A DNA stretch of 64,000 nucleotides, taken from positions 186,001 to 250,000 of the forward strand of contig NZ_JAHHZO010000001.1 in assembly GCF_018760785.1 (NCBI RefSeq), in the 5' to 3' direction. The DNA is from Rhizobium sp. CSW-27 (lineage in GTDB: Bacteria; Pseudomonadota; Alphaproteobacteria; Rhizobiales; Rhizobiaceae). Shown in pieces: positions 35,435 through 46,214 of this stretch (the stretch's first letter is position 1; each line of letters starts with the position of its first letter). The translations under genes and the position numbers were made by a program. The notes beneath the pieces were generated by a model, which was not told the origin of the DNA, did not search any database, and saw nothing but the letters and a program-made list of their open reading frames with translations.

Positions 35435-36925
35435 ATGATTCAGCCGGTTTCGCATGATGTTTCCCACGATCTGGACGGCGACACGCTGCATGAGGAATGC
35501 GGCGTGTTTGGCATTCTGGGTCATCCCGATGCCGCAACGCTGACGGCGCTCGGGCTGCATGCGCTGCAGCATCGCGGCCAGGAAGCGGCCGGTATCGTCT
35601 CCTTCGACGGCAAGCAGTTCCATACCGAAAAGCACATGGGCCTGGTCGGCGATCACTACACCAACCCGGCAACGCTCGCGAAGCTGCCGGGGCCGATGGC
35701 GATCGGCCACACCCGCTATTCCACCACCGGCGAAGTGGCGCTGCGCAACGTGCAGCCGCTGTTTGCCGAACTGGAAGTCGGCGGCATCGCCGTTGCCCAT
35801 AACGGCAACTTCACCAACGGGCTTACGCTGCGCCGCCAGCTGATCGCCGGTGGCGCCATCTGTCAGTCCACCTCCGATACGGAAGTGGTTCTCCACCTGA
35901 TCGCCCGCTCGCGCTACACCAACACCACCGACCGCTTCATCGATGCTATCCGCCAGATGGAAGGCGGCTATTCCATGCTGGCGCTGACCCGCACCAAGCT
36001 GATCGCCGCACGCGACCCCACCGGCATCCGCCCGCTGGTGATGGGGGAACTGGACGGCAAGCCGATCTTCTGCTCGGAAACCTGCGCACTGGACATCATC
36101 GGCGCCAAATATGTGCGCGACGTGGAAAACGGCGAGATCATCATCTGCGAGATCCAGCCGGACGGCTCGATCGAGATCGATTCCCGCAAATCGCCGACAG
36201 CGCAACCGGAGCGCCTGTGCCTGTTCGAATATGTCTACTTCGCGCGGCCGGATTCGGTTGTGGGTGGCCGCAGCGTCTATGTGGCGCGCAAGAACATGGG
36301 CGTGAACCTGGCGCAGGAGGCCCCCGTCGAAGGCGACGTGGTGGTGCCGGTTCCGGATGGCGGCACGCCGGCAGCCCTTGGTTATGCGCAGGAAAGCGGC
36401 ATTCCCTTCGAATACGGCATCATCCGCAACCATTATGTCGGCCGAACCTTCATCGAGCCGACCCAGCAGATCCGCGCCTTCGGCGTGAAGCTGAAGCACT
36501 CGGCCAACCGGGCGATGATCGAGGGCAAGCGCGTCATCCTGGTCGATGATTCGATCGTGCGCGGCACAACCTCGCTGAAGATCGTGCAGATGATCCGCGA
36601 TGCGGGCGCCAAGGAAGTGCATCTGCGCGTTGCCTCGCCGATGATCTTCTATCCGGATTTCTACGGCATCGATACGCCGGACGCCGAAAAGCTGCTCGCC
36701 AACCAGTATGACGGTGTCGAGGCCATGTGCCGCTATATCGGCGCGGATTCGCTCGCCTTCCTGTCGATCAACGGGCTTTACCGGGCCGTTGGCGGCGAGG
36801 ACCGCAACCCCGCCCGTCCGCAATTCACCGATCACTATTTCACCGGCGATTACCCGACCCGCCTGCTGGACAAGCACGGCGAAGCAATGGGCCGCAAGGT
36901 TTCGGTCATGGCCAGCAACGGCTGA
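35435..36925 (+). CDS. purF: Amidophosphoribosyltransferase
   Basis: First committed step of purine synthesis: PRPP plus glutamine to 5-phosphoribosylamine. The 496-residue protein has a short propeptide before EECGVFGILG; the N-terminal cysteine exposed after cleavage would be the glutamine-site nucleophile. The class II glutaminase domain (about 22-250) includes HRGQEAAGI and HTRYSTTG, and the C-terminal phosphoribosyltransferase domain has VILVDDSIVRGTTS for PRPP. A good terminator follows. Confidence 0.97.
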   Translation: MIQPVSHDVSHDLDGDTLHEECGVFGILGHPDAATLTALGLHALQHRGQEAAGIVSFDGKQFHTEKHMGLVGDHYTNPATLAKLPGPMAIGHTRYSTTGEVALRNVQPLFAELEVGGIAVAHNGNFTNGLTLRRQLIAGGAICQSTSDTEVVLHLIARSRYTNTTDRFIDAIRQMEGGYSMLALTRTKLIAARDPTGIRPLVMGELDGKPIFCSETCALDIIGAKYVRDVENGEIIICEIQPDGSIEIDSRKSPTAQPERLCLFEYVYFARPDSVVGGRSVYVARKNMGVNLAQEAPVEGDVVVPVPDGGTPAALGYAQESGIPFEYGIIRNHYVGRTFIEPTQQIRAFGVKLKHSANRAMIEGKRVILVDDSIVRGTTSLKIVQMIRDAGAKEVHLRVASPMIFYPDFYGIDTPDAEKLLANQYDGVEAMCRYIGADSLAFLSINGLYRAVGGEDRNPARPQFTDHYFTGDYPTRLLDKHGEAMGRKVSVMASNG

Positions 36926-36941
36926 GACCCTTTTCTGACAA

Positions 36942-36974
36942 AGCCCCTCTGCCGGACCGGCGGAGGGGCTTTTT
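36942..36974 (+). terminator. Intrinsic terminator after purF
   Basis: A long stem (AGCCCCTC-T-GCCGG with CCGGC-G-GAGGGGCT, one T-G wobble) is followed by TTTT, 16 nt after the purF stop. Confidence 0.92.
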
Positions 36975-37127
36975 GTATTTTGGACCAACGGTTGCTGCTG
37001 CGTCATGCCGGCGCAACCCCTTGCGCCGAGCCACCCCCTGTGACAAGCACGGATGACAGCAGGGAGGGTAACGACCTCTTGCGGCACAGGCGCAGACGCA
37101 GATCTGCCAGGCAGAGGTGGAGGATTG

Positions 37128-37868
37128 ATGAGCATCGACCTGACAGGCAAAATCGCACTGGTGACCGGTGCCTCGCGCGGCATCGGCTATTTTACGGCGC
37201 TTGCGCTTGCAAAAGCCGGCGCGCATGTGATTGCCTGCGCCCGCACGGTGGGCGGTCTCGAGGAACTCGACGACCAGATCCAGGCGGCCGGCGGCACGGC
37301 GACGCTCGTTCCCTTCGACCTCACCGACATGCAGGCCATCGACCGGCTCGGTGCCTCGATCTATGAGCGCTGGGGCAAACTCGACATTCTGGTGGCCAAT
37401 GCCGGCATTCTGGGCGTCATTTCGCCGGTCGGCCATATCGAGGCGAAAGTTTTCGACAAGGTGATGCTGACCAATGTGACGGCCACCTGGCGACTGATCC
37501 GCTCGGTCGAACCGCTGCTGCAAAAATCCGATGCCGGACGCGCGCTTCTGCTTTCCTCCGGCGTGGCAACCGATGCCCGCCCCTTCTGGGGCGCCTATGC
37601 CGCCTCCAAGGCGGCTGTCGAAATGCTGGGCCGCACCTGGGCCGCCGAAACGCAGCAGACGAGACTGCGCGTCATCAATGTCAATCCGGGTGCGACCCGC
37701 ACCGCCATGCGGGCTCAGGCGATGCCGGGCGAAGACCCCGCCACCCTGCCGCACCCGTCCGAAGTCGCCGAAAAACTCCTGCCGCTCTGTTCGCCGGAGA
37801 TGACGGAAACCGGAAGGCTCTATGTCGTGCGGCAGAACCGGTTCGTTGATTACCGCCTGCCGGAATAA
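37128..37868 (+). CDS. Short-chain dehydrogenase/reductase
   Basis: Classical SDR oxidoreductase of 246 residues with unknown substrate. The cofactor motif GASRGIGY (about 14-21), NAG motif VANAGILG, catalytic Ser in LLSSGVA and the AYAASKAA Tyr-Lys pair are present. The C terminus ending VDYRLPE is not typical of FabG. ATG 37128 follows GTGGAGGA; an upstream in-frame start at 37053 lacks a site. It lies downstream of purF, a placement I recall as conserved in Rhizobiaceae, and 26 nt before an EamA transporter. Confidence 0.88.
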   Translation: MSIDLTGKIALVTGASRGIGYFTALALAKAGAHVIACARTVGGLEELDDQIQAAGGTATLVPFDLTDMQAIDRLGASIYERWGKLDILVANAGILGVISPVGHIEAKVFDKVMLTNVTATWRLIRSVEPLLQKSDAGRALLLSSGVATDARPFWGAYAASKAAVEMLGRTWAAETQQTRLRVINVNPGATRTAMRAQAMPGEDPATLPHPSEVAEKLLPLCSPEMTETGRLYVVRQNRFVDYRLPE

Positions 37869-37894
37869 CAACCGGCCCGTTCAAAGCTTTCCCC

Positions 37895-38782
37895 ATGCGC
37901 CTTCGCGATCTTGCTGCCTATCTGTTCCTTGCCATTGCCTGGGGCTTTTCCTTCCTGCTTCTGCTGAAGGTGGTCGCCGCCTTTGGCTGGGTGGGGGCGG
38001 TCACCTTCCGCTGTTTCATCGCGGCCGCCATCCTGATCCTGATGGCGCGGCTGACGCGGCGCAGGCTTGCCTTCCCTGCCCGCGTCGCGCCGCTGGCCGT
38101 GGTGGGCGCCACCACGGTTGCCGGCCAGCTGATCGGGCTTTCCTATGCGACGCCGCGCATCGGCACGGCAATGGCGGCGATCTTCGTTGCCTCCATCCCG
38201 CTGTTTTCCATGGTGATTTCGAGGCTCTGGGGGCTGGAGGCCATCTCACCCGCCCGCGTGCTGGGCCTGATGCTCGGCACGATCGGTCTCGTGATGCTCG
38301 TCGGTTTCCCCGCCGTTCCGGTGACGCCGACCTTTCTGCTCGGCTGTGCCGCCATGCTGTTTTCCACCTTCTCCGCCGCCTTCGGCAGCAATTATGCGAG
38401 CCGCCACCTCGCCGGCACAGGGCCCTGGGAGGTCACCATCGGCGCATTTCTCTCCGGCGGCATCATTGCCCTGCCGCTGATTGCGGTCGTGCCGGTTCCG
38501 GGCGTGCCGCAGGCTGTCGATTACCTTTATCTCGTCGCGCTCGCCGGCCTGATGAGTGCGCTCACCTATGTGCTCTATTTCGGCCTTGTCTCGTCAATCG
38601 GTGCAACGCGGGCAATCAGCGTCGAATTTGCCGTCACGGTGGTCGCCGTTCTGGTGGGCGCACTGCTACTGGACGAACCCTTGAGCCTGATGCAGATCGC
38701 CGGCGGTGCGGTGATCATCGCCGGCTGCGCGCTGGTGCTGGGGCTGATGCCGGCAAAGGCAAAAATCCCGCTGCAGCCATAG
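37895..38782 (+). CDS. EamA/DMT-superfamily transporter
   Basis: Drug/metabolite-superfamily permease with ten predicted helices in 295 residues, arranged as two EamA repeats (about 8-138 and 150-285). The second repeat ends with FAVTVVAVLVGALLLDEPLS, a strong family signature. Members export amino acids, nucleosides or other metabolites, but the substrate here is unknown. It may be co-transcribed with the SDR gene upstream. Confidence 0.88.
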   Translation: MRLRDLAAYLFLAIAWGFSFLLLLKVVAAFGWVGAVTFRCFIAAAILILMARLTRRRLAFPARVAPLAVVGATTVAGQLIGLSYATPRIGTAMAAIFVASIPLFSMVISRLWGLEAISPARVLGLMLGTIGLVMLVGFPAVPVTPTFLLGCAAMLFSTFSAAFGSNYASRHLAGTGPWEVTIGAFLSGGIIALPLIAVVPVPGVPQAVDYLYLVALAGLMSALTYVLYFGLVSSIGATRAISVEFAVTVVAVLVGALLLDEPLSLMQIAGGAVIIAGCALVLGLMPAKAKIPLQP

Positions 38783-39038
38783 ACCTGTTTACCGCCCGTC
38801 CGAGGCAGTATGAATATTTCGCCAGCCACCGGATGAGCGAACATTTCGGCCTTGCCCTCCCCTTGACCACATGCCGGTTCGGGGCCATAAGCTTTGCCCC
38901 ATGAACACGGCCCTCTGCACCATCTGCGGGATCATTATTCGCTAGCATTCGCTGGCCGGCCGTTCTCGTCTCTCGAAAACCACAAGAAGACACAGAACCG
39001 GTCCGGCCGGTTCCAGTCCGTTTCGGGAGACGATATCG

Positions 39039-40523
39039 ATGAGCCACACGCTCAAGCTCTACAACACGCTGACCCGCGAAAAGGCGGTGTTCCAGCCGCT
39101 CGACCCGAACAATGTGCGCATGTATGTCTGCGGCCCGACCGTCTATGACTATGCCCATATCGGCAATGCGCGCCCCGTCATTGTTTTCGATGTGCTTTTC
39201 CGCCTGCTGCGGCATGTCTATGGCGATGCCCATGTCACCTATGCCCGCAACATCACCGACGTGGACGACAAGATCAATGCGCGGGCGCTGCGGGATTTCG
39301 GATCCAAGATCGCCGATGGCTCGATGAGCCTGAACGAGGCGATCCGGGCCGTGACCGGCAAGACGGAAAGCCAGTTCCAGGCGGATGTGAAGGCGCTCGG
39401 CTGCCTGGAGCCCACGCATCAGCCGCGCGCGACCGACAATATTCCCCAGATGATCGAGATCATCCAGCGCCTGCTGACCCAGGGCCATGCCTATGTGGCA
39501 TCGGGCCCGGAAGGCCACGAGGTTCTGTTTGCCACCGCTTCCATGGCCGATTACGGCCAGCTCTCCAAGCGCCGACTTGAGGACCAGCAAGCCGGCGCGC
39601 GCGTGGCCGTGGAAGCCCACAAGATGAACCCCGGCGATTTCGTGCTGTGGAAACAGTCCGCCGATACCGAACCCGGCTGGGCCGCCAGTTTCGTGTTCGA
39701 AGGCAAGAGCTTTGCCATTTATGGCCGGCCGGGCTGGCATATCGAATGCTCGGCCATGTCCAACCGCTATCTGTGGGAAGAGATCAAGGACAGGCTTTCG
39801 CCGCAGGGCAAGGCCCGCCCGCACCAGTTCGACATCCATGGCGGCGGCCTCGACCTGATCTTCCCCCACCACGAAAACGAGATCGCTCAGTCCTGCTGCG
39901 CCTACGACACCGACGTGATGGCGACGGTGTGGATGCACAACGGCTTCGTGCAGGTGGAAGGCCGCAAGATGTCGAAGTCGGAGGGCAATTTCGTCACCAT
40001 CAACGAGCTTCTGGAGACCGAGAAGTTCGGCGGCCGGAAATGGCCGGGCGAAGTGCTGCGGCTTGCCATGCTGATGACGCATTACCGCGAGCCGATCGAT
40101 TTTTCGGTTAAGCGGCTGGAAGAGGCGGAGCGGCTGCTGGCGAAATGGCCGGTGGCCGAGGCTAGTGGCGCTGAACCGGACGAGAGCGTGCTCGAGGCGC
40201 TTTCGGACGATCTCAACACGGTCGCCGCCATCCAGGCGCTGCATGCCCTGGCCCAGGCCTCGCACAGCGATCCAGACGCCAAAGCCCGGTTCGCCGCCTC
40301 GGCCGATCTGCTTGGCCTCTTGCCGAAGCCCGTGGAGGTGGATGAAGCCATTGCCGCCGGCATCGATGCGCTGGTGGAGATGCGGCTTGAACTGCTCAAA
40401 GCCAAAAACTTCGCCGAAGCCGACCGCATCCGCAACGAGTTGGCGGAAAAGGGTATCCAGTTGAAGGACGGCAAGGATCCCGTAACAGGCCAGCGGGTGA
40501 CGACCTGGGAGTTGAAGCGCTAA
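39039..40523 (+). CDS. cysS: Cysteinyl-tRNA synthetase
   Basis: Class I synthetase charging tRNA-Cys. The 494-residue protein has the zinc/active-site cysteine in [18 protein letters not shown] (HIGH-type motif as HIGN), further zinc ligands in WHIECSAM and the FPHHENE segment, and KMSKSEGNF. Length and C-terminal anticodon-binding part are normal. The ATG follows GGGAG. A 7-bp inverted repeat (GAACCGG / CCGGTTC, 38995-39013) lies 25 nt before the start in the 256-nt upstream gap. A repeat element begins 22 nt after the stop. Confidence 0.96.
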   Translation: MSHTLKLYNTLTREKAVFQPLDPNNVRMYVCGPTVYDYAHIGNARPVIVFDVLFRLLRHVYGDAHVTYARNITDVDDKINARALRDFGSKIADGSMSLNEAIRAVTGKTESQFQADVKALGCLEPTHQPRATDNIPQMIEIIQRLLTQGHAYVASGPEGHEVLFATASMADYGQLSKRRLEDQQAGARVAVEAHKMNPGDFVLWKQSADTEPGWAASFVFEGKSFAIYGRPGWHIECSAMSNRYLWEEIKDRLSPQGKARPHQFDIHGGGLDLIFPHHENEIAQSCCAYDTDVMATVWMHNGFVQVEGRKMSKSEGNFVTINELLETEKFGGRKWPGEVLRLAMLMTHYREPIDFSVKRLEEAERLLAKWPVAEASGAEPDESVLEALSDDLNTVAAIQALHALAQASHSDPDAKARFAASADLLGLLPKPVEVDEAIAAGIDALVEMRLELLKAKNFAEADRIRNELAEKGIQLKDGKDPVTGQRVTTWELKR

Positions 40524-40545
40524 CATGGCTCTTTCGCCGCGCCAT

Positions 40546-40776
40546 ACCCCCCTCTGCCCTGCCGGGCATCTCCCCCTCAAGGGGGGAGATCGGGATGCCG
40601 CGCGCGCGCTGCCTCAATCAAGGGCGCATCAGACTGGCGAGCACCTGGCACACGTTTCTGGCTGCTGGCCAACGAAAATGGGGTCGAAATCTCCGAGATT
40701 TGTTCGGGGCAAAGCCTCTGCCGTTCTGCCGATCTCCCCCCTTGAGGGGGAGATGTCCGGCAGGACAGAGGAGGGT
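40546..40776. repeat. RIME-like inverted-repeat element 1
   Basis: A 231-bp intergenic element between cysS and the first GFA gene. Its ends are 48-bp inverted arms (40546-40593 and 40729-40776) identical at 45 of 48 positions by eye. Each arm contains its own palindrome of the form ATCTCCCCC-N4-GGGGGGAGAT. The 135-bp core shows no open frame of interest. The arms resemble the rhizobial intergenic mosaic elements (RIME) and palindromic units. The 3' arm ends 27 nt before the GFA gene start, so the element supplies most of its 5' region. Confidence 0.75.
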
Positions 40777-40802
40777 ACCCCACCCACCAACAGGAGGCCC
40801 GC

Positions 40803-41279
40803 ATGAGCGAGATCCACACCGGCGGCTGCCAGTGCGGCGCGATCCGTTTTCGCATGGAGGGGGCGCCGAAGGATGTGTCGGTCTGCCACTGTCGCATGTG
40901 CCAGAAGGCATTTGGCGCCTACTATGCGCCGCTGGTGGCGGTCGGCACCGCGAAGGTGACGTGGACGCGCGGCGAGCCGAAACGCTTTGCCTCCTCGAAT
41001 TTCGTCCTGCGCGGTTTCTGCGAGAATTGCGGCACGCCGCTGAGCTATGAGGCGCCGGATGGGCTGTCGCTCGCGGCAGGCGCCTTTGACGATCCGGCCC
41101 GCCTGCCGCCGACGATCCAGTTCGGCATCGAATGCAAGCTCGCCTTTGCCGATGACATTCCCTCGCTGCCGGCACGCGCCACGCTGGATGATCTCGACGA
41201 CGCGCCCTTCCTGCCGGATGTCGTCTCCTACCAGCATCCGGATCACGACACCGCCGACTGGCCAGAGGAGAGGCGGTGA
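40803..41279 (+). CDS. GFA family (glutathione-dependent formaldehyde-activating-like) protein 1
   Basis: Zinc-binding protein of the GFA/CENP-V fold, 158 residues. The zinc ligands are clear: GGCQCGAIRF, VCHCRMCQKAFG and FCENCGTPLSY. The family includes glutathione-formaldehyde reaction proteins, but most members, including short ones like this, have unknown activity. The C-terminal [12 protein letters not shown] motif is shared with the two following paralogues. The stop overlaps the start of a 39-codon frame (TGATG), so translation is coupled. It is the first of three tandem paralogues. Confidence 0.9.
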   Translation: MSEIHTGGCQCGAIRFRMEGAPKDVSVCHCRMCQKAFGAYYAPLVAVGTAKVTWTRGEPKRFASSNFVLRGFCENCGTPLSYEAPDGLSLAAGAFDDPARLPPTIQFGIECKLAFADDIPSLPARATLDDLDDAPFLPDVVSYQHPDHDTADWPEERR

Positions 41280-41398
41280 TGACGGAGCCCAACCCCAATA
41301 CGAAGATGCCGAAATGGCTGCTCTACGGCCTGATCGCCAAGGGCGTTCTGGTGGCCGCCATCACCATCGGCATCGTTCTTTACGTCAGCCTGAGATAG
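41279..41398 (+). CDS. 39-residue single-span membrane peptide
   Basis: A very short frame between GFA genes 1 and 2. It encodes MTEPNPNTKMPKWLLYGL followed by a hydrophobic helix (about 14-37: Ile, Val, Ala-rich) and ends YVSLR. The ATG overlaps the preceding stop (TGATG) and its stop is 9 nt before the next ATG, both signs of coupled translation. A polar N terminus with two lysines ahead of the helix suggests an N-in anchored peptide. No function is known to me; coding potential rests on position, start/stop overlap and the plausible membrane helix. Confidence 0.65.
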   Translation: MTEPNPNTKMPKWLLYGLIAKGVLVAAITIGIVLYVSLR

Positions 41399-41407
41399 GA
41401 GAGCGGC

Positions 41408-41868
41408 ATGGACAGCATCATGACCGGCGGATGCCAGTGCGGCGCGGTTCGGTTTCGGGCGGAAAAGCTCGGGCGGCCGTCGATCTGCCATTGCCGCATG
41501 TGCCAGAAGGCGTTCGGCAGCTTCTTCGGCGCGCTCGTCTCTGCCGATCAGGCACATCTGACCTGGACACGCGGCCAGCCGAGCCTCTTCCGCTCCTCTG
41601 CCAAAGTGAAACGCGGCTTCTGCAACAAATGCGGTACGCCGCTGACCTATCATCATCCGGGCGGCGTGGAACTGGCGATCGGCGCCTTCGATCACCCCGA
41701 GCAGTTGGAGCCGCAGGTGCAGGTGAACCATCACCAGCGCCTGCCCTGGATCGACACGCTGTTTCAAAAACCCGCCGTCACCAGCCCGGAGATGGAGGCC
41801 TTCTTCGCCGCCGTCGAGAGTTACCAGCATCCCGATCACGATACGGATCAGTGGCCACCGGAGGAAGC

Positions 41869-41872
<4 letters not shown>
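41408..41872 (+). CDS. GFA family protein 2
   Basis: Second tandem GFA/CENP-V-fold zinc protein, 154 residues, with GGCQCGAVRF, ICHCRMCQKAFG and FCNKCGTPLTY. It ends YQHPDHDTDQWPPEEA, close to the ends of copies 1 and 3. A GGAGAGCGGC site precedes ATG 41408. The stop overlaps the start of copy 3 (ATGA). The copies have diverged clearly outside the cysteine motifs, so the duplication is old rather than a recent amplification. Confidence 0.9.
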
Positions 41873-43306
<1,434 letters not shown>

Positions 43307-43316
43307 GGACTTGAAT

Positions 43317-43483
43317 ACCCCCCTCTGGCCTGCCGGCCATCTCCCCCACAAGGGGGGAGACCGGCAGAACGGCTGCTGCCTCACCCAGCCACGTCTCCTG
43401 GATGTGGCCCCTTCAAACTGGGCAGGACAGCGCCGCAATGGGTCTCCCCCCTTGTGGGGGAGATGGCGGCAGCCAGAGGGGGT
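43317..43483. repeat. RIME-like inverted-repeat element 2
   Basis: A 167-bp element between pip and cimA. The left arm 43317-43364 and right arm 43441-43483 are inverted copies that differ only by three single-base gaps by eye over the first 46 bases. Each contains the inner palindrome TCTCCCCC-ACAA-GGGGGGAGA. The 76-bp core is unrelated in sequence to that of element 1. The left arm is almost identical to the left arm of element 3. It also lies very close to a stop codon. Confidence 0.75.
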
Positions 43484-43549
43484 CTTGCCGTCTGCAATCG
43501 CCGTCGGAAGGTGGCGGCAGCCGGGTGAGGGGTATGGAAGGATGACGAC

Positions 43550-45187
43550 ATGCCAGGGAGCGGCACGGACATGACACGCGAAAAAATCACACTCTTCGAC
43601 ACCACGTTGCGCGACGGGCAGCAGACGCCCGGCGTGGATTTTTCCGTCGAGGACAAGATTGCCATCACCAAGCTGCTCGACGACTTCGGCATTGATTACA
43701 TCGAGGGCGGTTATCCCGGCGCCAATCCGACCGACACCGCCTTCTTCGGCCAGAAGCGCACGCGGGCCGCAAAATTCGTGGCCTTCGGCATGACGAAGCG
43801 CGCCGGCGTCTCGGCCGCAAACGATCCGGGGCTTGCAGCACTTTTGCAGTCGAAGAGCGACGTGATCTGTCTTGTGGCGAAAAGCTGGGATTATCATGTG
43901 CGCGTGGCGCTCGGCTGTTCGAACGAGGAGAATCTCGAATCGATCCGCGACAGCGTCGAGGCGGTGATCGCCGCCGGCCGCGAGGCGATGATCGATTGCG
44001 AGCATTTCTTCGACGGCTACAAGGCCAATCCGGACTATGCGCTGGCCTGCGCCAAAGCGGCTTACGAGGCCGGCGCCCGCTGGGTGGTTTTGTGCGACAC
44101 CAATGGCGGCAGCCAGCCAGCGGAAGTGCGGGAGATCGTCTCCGCCGTCATCGCCGCCGGCATTCCGGGCGATCATCTCGGCATCCATGCACATGACGAT
44201 ACCGGCCAGGCGATTGCCAATTCGCTGGCCGCCGTGGAAGCCGGCGTGCGGCAGATCCAGGGCACGCTGAACGGCATCGGCGAGCGCTGCGGCAATGCCA
44301 ATCTCGTGACGATCATCCCGACGCTGGCTCTGAAACCCGCCTATAACGAGCGTTTCGAAACGAGCATCGATCGCGAGCGCCTGACCGGGCTGACGGGCCT
44401 CTCGCATGCCTTCGATGAATTGCTGAACCGCTCGCCCAACCATCAGAGCCCTTACGTCGGAGCGTCCGCCTTCGCCACCAAGGCCGGCATCCACGCGTCT
44501 GCCCTGCTGAAAGACCCGCGCACCTATGAGCATGTGGAACCGGAATCGGTCGGCAACCTGCGCAAGGTCATGGTCTCGGACCAGGGCGGCAAGTCGAATT
44601 TCCTCAACGAGTTGAAGCGCCGCGGCATCGAGGTTGCCAAGGATGACCCGCGCCTCGACAAGCTGATCACCATCGTCAAGGAGCGCGAGGCGGAAGGGTA
44701 TGCCTATGAGGGTGCGGATGCGAGCTTCGAGCTTCTGGCCCGCCGCACGCTCGGCTCCATTCCCTCCTTCTTCGAGATCGACGGTTTTCGCGTCATGGTC
44801 GAGCGCCGTTTCGATGCAAACGGGCAGCTGAAGACGGTGTCGGAAGCCGTGGTGCGGCTGGTGATCGATGGCCATCGCATCATGTCGGTGGCCGAAGGCG
44901 ATGGCCCGGTCAACGCACTCGATCTTGCGCTGCGCAAGGATCTCGGCAAGTTCAACCGGGAGATCGAGGATCTCGAACTGGTGGATTACAAGGTGCGCAT
45001 CCTCAACGGCGGCACTGAGGCGATCACCCGCGTCCTGATCGAATCCATGGATGGCGACGGCACCCGCTGGTGGACGGTCGGCGTGTCGGAAAACATCATC
45101 GACGCCTCCTTCCAGGCGCTGATCGATTCGATCGTCTACAAGCTGATGAAGAACCGTCACATGGCGGGACGTCTGGCAGCGGAATAA
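43550..45187 (+). CDS. cimA: (R)-citramalate synthase
   Basis: LeuA-family condensing enzyme that joins acetyl-CoA and pyruvate to citramalate, giving a threonine-independent route to isoleucine. The 545-residue protein begins with the HMGL-like TIM barrel (FDTTLRDGQQTPG) and has HAHDDTGQAIANS and NGIGERCGNANL, then a C-terminal LeuA dimer/regulatory domain (about 400-535). The length and barrel motifs fit the CimA/2-isopropylmalate-synthase-related group; the exact acceptor keto-acid is inferred from family. Starts at 43550 (after GGAAGG) or 43571 are both possible. Confidence 0.87.
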   Translation: MPGSGTDMTREKITLFDTTLRDGQQTPGVDFSVEDKIAITKLLDDFGIDYIEGGYPGANPTDTAFFGQKRTRAAKFVAFGMTKRAGVSAANDPGLAALLQSKSDVICLVAKSWDYHVRVALGCSNEENLESIRDSVEAVIAAGREAMIDCEHFFDGYKANPDYALACAKAAYEAGARWVVLCDTNGGSQPAEVREIVSAVIAAGIPGDHLGIHAHDDTGQAIANSLAAVEAGVRQIQGTLNGIGERCGNANLVTIIPTLALKPAYNERFETSIDRERLTGLTGLSHAFDELLNRSPNHQSPYVGASAFATKAGIHASALLKDPRTYEHVEPESVGNLRKVMVSDQGGKSNFLNELKRRGIEVAKDDPRLDKLITIVKEREAEGYAYEGADASFELLARRTLGSIPSFFEIDGFRVMVERRFDANGQLKTVSEAVVRLVIDGHRIMSVAEGDGPVNALDLALRKDLGKFNREIEDLELVDYKVRILNGGTEAITRVLIESMDGDGTRWWTVGVSENIIDASFQALIDSIVYKLMKNRHMAGRLAAE

Positions 45188-46066
45188 TCAGAGCATGTCG
45201 AAGGAGAGGCCCCAGCCCTCCTCGCCATACCATTCCTGCGTTCCGGGGCTGCCGCCCCAGCGCAGGCTGCGGATTTTTGCGTGCCCTCCGCTGCGGAAGG
45301 CACGCATCAGCCCCTCGTGGCGGCCCGGCACCTCGTTGAGCCCCTCGGCCCAGACGAAGCTGACGCCTTGCAGGAAACGGGCCTCGAAACCCGCCGTCCG
45401 GCGTTCGATCATCAGCATGCCGGCACGGGCCGTCACGCCGGTGCGGCCGCCTGCGGCATCCATAGCCGGGACGCCGAAGGGAAAGATCAGCCGACCGTTG
45501 AGATAGAGGTTTTCCACCCAGCGCGCCGGCGGATGATCGAGCGCGAAGTTGACGTAGATGACGTCCGCCTTCGCCGCAGACCTGGCCGGCGGCCAGTCGA
45601 AGGCGCTGCCATGCACCACCTGCACCTGGTCGTAGGGTTTGAGCGCCGCCCGCGCCATCTCGGCCAGTTTCGCGTCATATTCCACCGCCGTCACCTGGCC
45701 GGAGGGACCGACGAGTTCGGCAAGGATCGCCGAATAATAGCCGCTGCCGGCCCCCAGATGCACGACATGCTCACCCTCTTGGATACCCGCCTTGTGCAGG
45801 AGACAGACATGCAGGGCCGGGCTGCCATTGTTGACGGCGCGCGCCATGTCGAGCCCGACCAGCACATCCTGGTAAAGCACCAGCGGATCGTTGGAGGGCA
45901 TTGCGCGGTACCCTTCCTGATCACGGATGTACCAGGGCGGCGGACCGGCAAAATCCTCGCGCGGCACGCGGGCAAAGGCGGCCATCAGCCGCTCGTCCCG
46001 TTCGACGAAAGCCCGCGCCAGCATCTGCTGGGCATAAAGGCGGCGATGGATGGGGCTGTCGCTCAT
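45188..46066 (-). CDS. Protein-L-isoaspartate O-methyltransferase-like SAM enzyme
   Basis: Class I SAM methyltransferase of the PCMT family, 292 residues. The SAM site VVHLGAGSGYYSAILAEL and the following VTAVEYDAKLA are clear. PCMT normally repairs isoaspartyl residues in ageing proteins; this one has a C-terminal extension of about 80 residues and a histidine where PCMT has IGTGSGY, so the substrate may differ. ATG 46066 is chosen with AGGAGCCAGG upstream. It converges on cimA and diverges from rarD. Confidence 0.8.
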   Translation of the reverse strand: MSDSPIHRRLYAQQMLARAFVERDERLMAAFARVPREDFAGPPPWYIRDQEGYRAMPSNDPLVLYQDVLVGLDMARAVNNGSPALHVCLLHKAGIQEGEHVVHLGAGSGYYSAILAELVGPSGQVTAVEYDAKLAEMARAALKPYDQVQVVHGSAFDWPPARSAAKADVIYVNFALDHPPARWVENLYLNGRLIFPFGVPAMDAAGGRTGVTARAGMLMIERRTAGFEARFLQGVSFVWAEGLNEVPGRHEGLMRAFRSGGHAKIRSLRWGGSPGTQEWYGEEGWGLSFDML

Positions 46067-46214
46067 GTACCTGGCTCCTGGCTCCCGGCTGGGCTTCGAA
46101 AACCCCGGCAAGCCTGTCGAATGAACGCCATTGATGCAAGCACCAAACGAATGAATTGGCGACGACCGTTGTTTCGGCCTATGAGGGCGCCGTAACAGGG
46201 AAAGGTTCATCCGC

